Below, one piece after another: positions 62,901 to 64,000 of a stretch of 64,000 nt of DNA. Made by a program: the position numbers and the translations under genes. The stretch covers positions 17,670,296-17,734,295 of the forward strand of contig NC_031774.1 in assembly GCF_001522545.3 (NCBI RefSeq). The letters run 5' to 3'. How positions within the stretch are numbered: position 1 is the stretch's first letter; each line of letters starts with the position of its first letter. Under the pieces are notes generated by a model, which worked only from the letters and a program-made list of their open reading frames with translations, was not told the DNA's origin and did not search any database. Source of the DNA: Parus major (lineage: Eukaryota > Chordata > Aves > Passeriformes > Paridae).

Positions 62901-64000
62901 TTAGGAAACCAGGAAACAACACTGACTGGTAACAGCAGCAATATGATCAGGAGTCTGGATCAAGGTTTAAACAGTAACACCTTTGTGAGATAGTATAAAG
63001 AGCAGAATAGCCACTAAGGCATGTAACTTCAAGATTCAGTGCTCAGCCTAGGGAAATGCACCCAAAAATAAGAGATGGTAAGACAGGCAAGAATTCACTT
63101 GGCATTTTGTGTCAGTTTTAATCTCTAGTGTTTGTCAACCTTCAACCCAGAAGTGTAGCTCGCAAAATGAGTTTTGTTTTGGTAGACAAACTGTCTAACA
63201 AACCAACAAAGGCTGATATAACAGGATTTGTACAAGAAGCAAGAAAACCTCTTAGAACAGTGATACTTGAGAAGAACATGCTTTCTAAGACATGGTGTTT
63301 CTTTTATTAACTGCTAAGCTGCTATTCTGTTGAGATAAGAGCTACAAATTTGATGAAAGAACAACTGGGCCTGTAAAAGAGGGTTGGAAGCTCTGAAAAC
63401 ATCCTGTTTTCTCTTGGAAATCCAAGAGGATGGAAAAAAAATACTTCTGGGTAAAGCCACTGAGGACATTTCCAGAGCTACATGTTATACTGTCCTTCAA
63501 ATCCCTAGTGACAACAAAACATTTCAGAGGAACACTGGACAAACACATTAGGGGATTCAGTTGTAAGCTTTTAAGAAACAGTCTTCAGCTCTTTCAGACA
63601 TTCCTGAGTTGACAGTTTACAGAGCCAACAGCCCTATTACCAAGATGGTGGGCGTTCACGAACTGCAGGATTTTATTTTTATACACCCAGAAAAAACCAC
63701 CAAATCAAAACACAAAAACCCAGCAAGCAAAGTAACAGTCATGTTATTGTCACCACCCTACCATAAGATCATTAACTCAATATAAAGAAGATGGGAAACA
63801 AGGACATTTCAATATCAATCTTGATACTTTACCATAAGGGTTTTTTTTCTTTAATCAATATACTCCGGATAAATCAAATTTACAAACTCTTCAACAAGAA
63901 GAATTAAGTAGAAAAAGTGCTTACAGGGAAGACACTCATGCATACAAAAATACAGACCTGGCTTCCAGAGGTAAGGGGAAGCAGAACTCTAGTAAGTGAT
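56911..64000 (-). other. KMT5B: KMT5B intron, partial (right edge), at least 7.1 kb
   Basis: The exon upstream of FRPIKGRQ, expected to encode the Ser-rich segment ending FSHNNPV, was looked for and not found here, so the intron runs past the right edge. The stretch is AT-rich. An inverted repeat with 9-bp arms lies at 62132-62156 (TCACTGTGT, seven-base loop, ACACAGTGA). No RNA gene or named transposon was recognised. Confidence 0.75.

Noticed and set aside
56911..64000. Search for the upstream KMT5B exons (start codon exon and the Ser-rich exon ending FSHNNPV)
   Set aside because: No minus-strand segment here encodes these residues with a proper donor. A V-R-type donor near 58490 is preceded by unrelated residues.

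Overview
The window is vertebrate nuclear DNA, most likely from a bird. Two multi-exon genes with GT-AG introns are interrupted by non-coding sequence. The dispersed repeats I recognise are truncated CR1 LINE 3' ends of the kind common in birds and other sauropsids. I cannot name the species.

Both genes lie on the minus strand. The left one is CHKA (choline kinase alpha). Its CpG-island promoter is near 16.2 kb, coding exon 1 is at 15754-16064, and four further coding exons run to 484. The kinase catalytic exons lie beyond the left edge. The right one is KMT5B (SUV420H1, histone H4 lysine-20 methyltransferase). Seven coding exons lie between 56910 and the stop at 47765, followed by a 3' UTR that probably ends between about 47.05 and 46.4 kb. 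The N-terminal exons and promoter lie beyond the right edge. CHKA and KMT5B are also neighbours in the same orientation in human 11q13, so this is conserved synteny. They are not functionally linked: one makes phosphocholine in the cytosol, the other modifies chromatin.

Between them, from about 16.6 to 46.4 kb, I find no protein-coding gene. This gap holds CR1 fragments (26.1 and 43.1-43.6 kb), a 100-bp TATACA microsatellite (24.0 kb), a diverged direct duplication (36.9 and 37.3 kb), an isolated CpG cluster beside an RFX-like palindrome (38.0 kb), an X-box-like site (21.9 kb) and several perfect short hairpins.

The most striking item is probably not biology. At 28251-28385 the assembly carries two 14-nt arms, spaced exactly as in the 38-bp Nextera mate-pair junction adaptor. 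They are followed by microsatellite sequence matching the locus 4.2 kb to the left, and the whole sits inside a perfect 28-bp direct repeat. This looks like a library adaptor built into the assembly, adding about 84 spurious bases. Other points worth a look are a 44-nt unannotated exon-like segment in CHKA intron 2, a 20-nt micro-exon in the KMT5B SET domain, and the CHKA promoter, which has a TATA box, two CCAAT boxes and a G-quadruplex motif. I found no convincing undescribed biological system.
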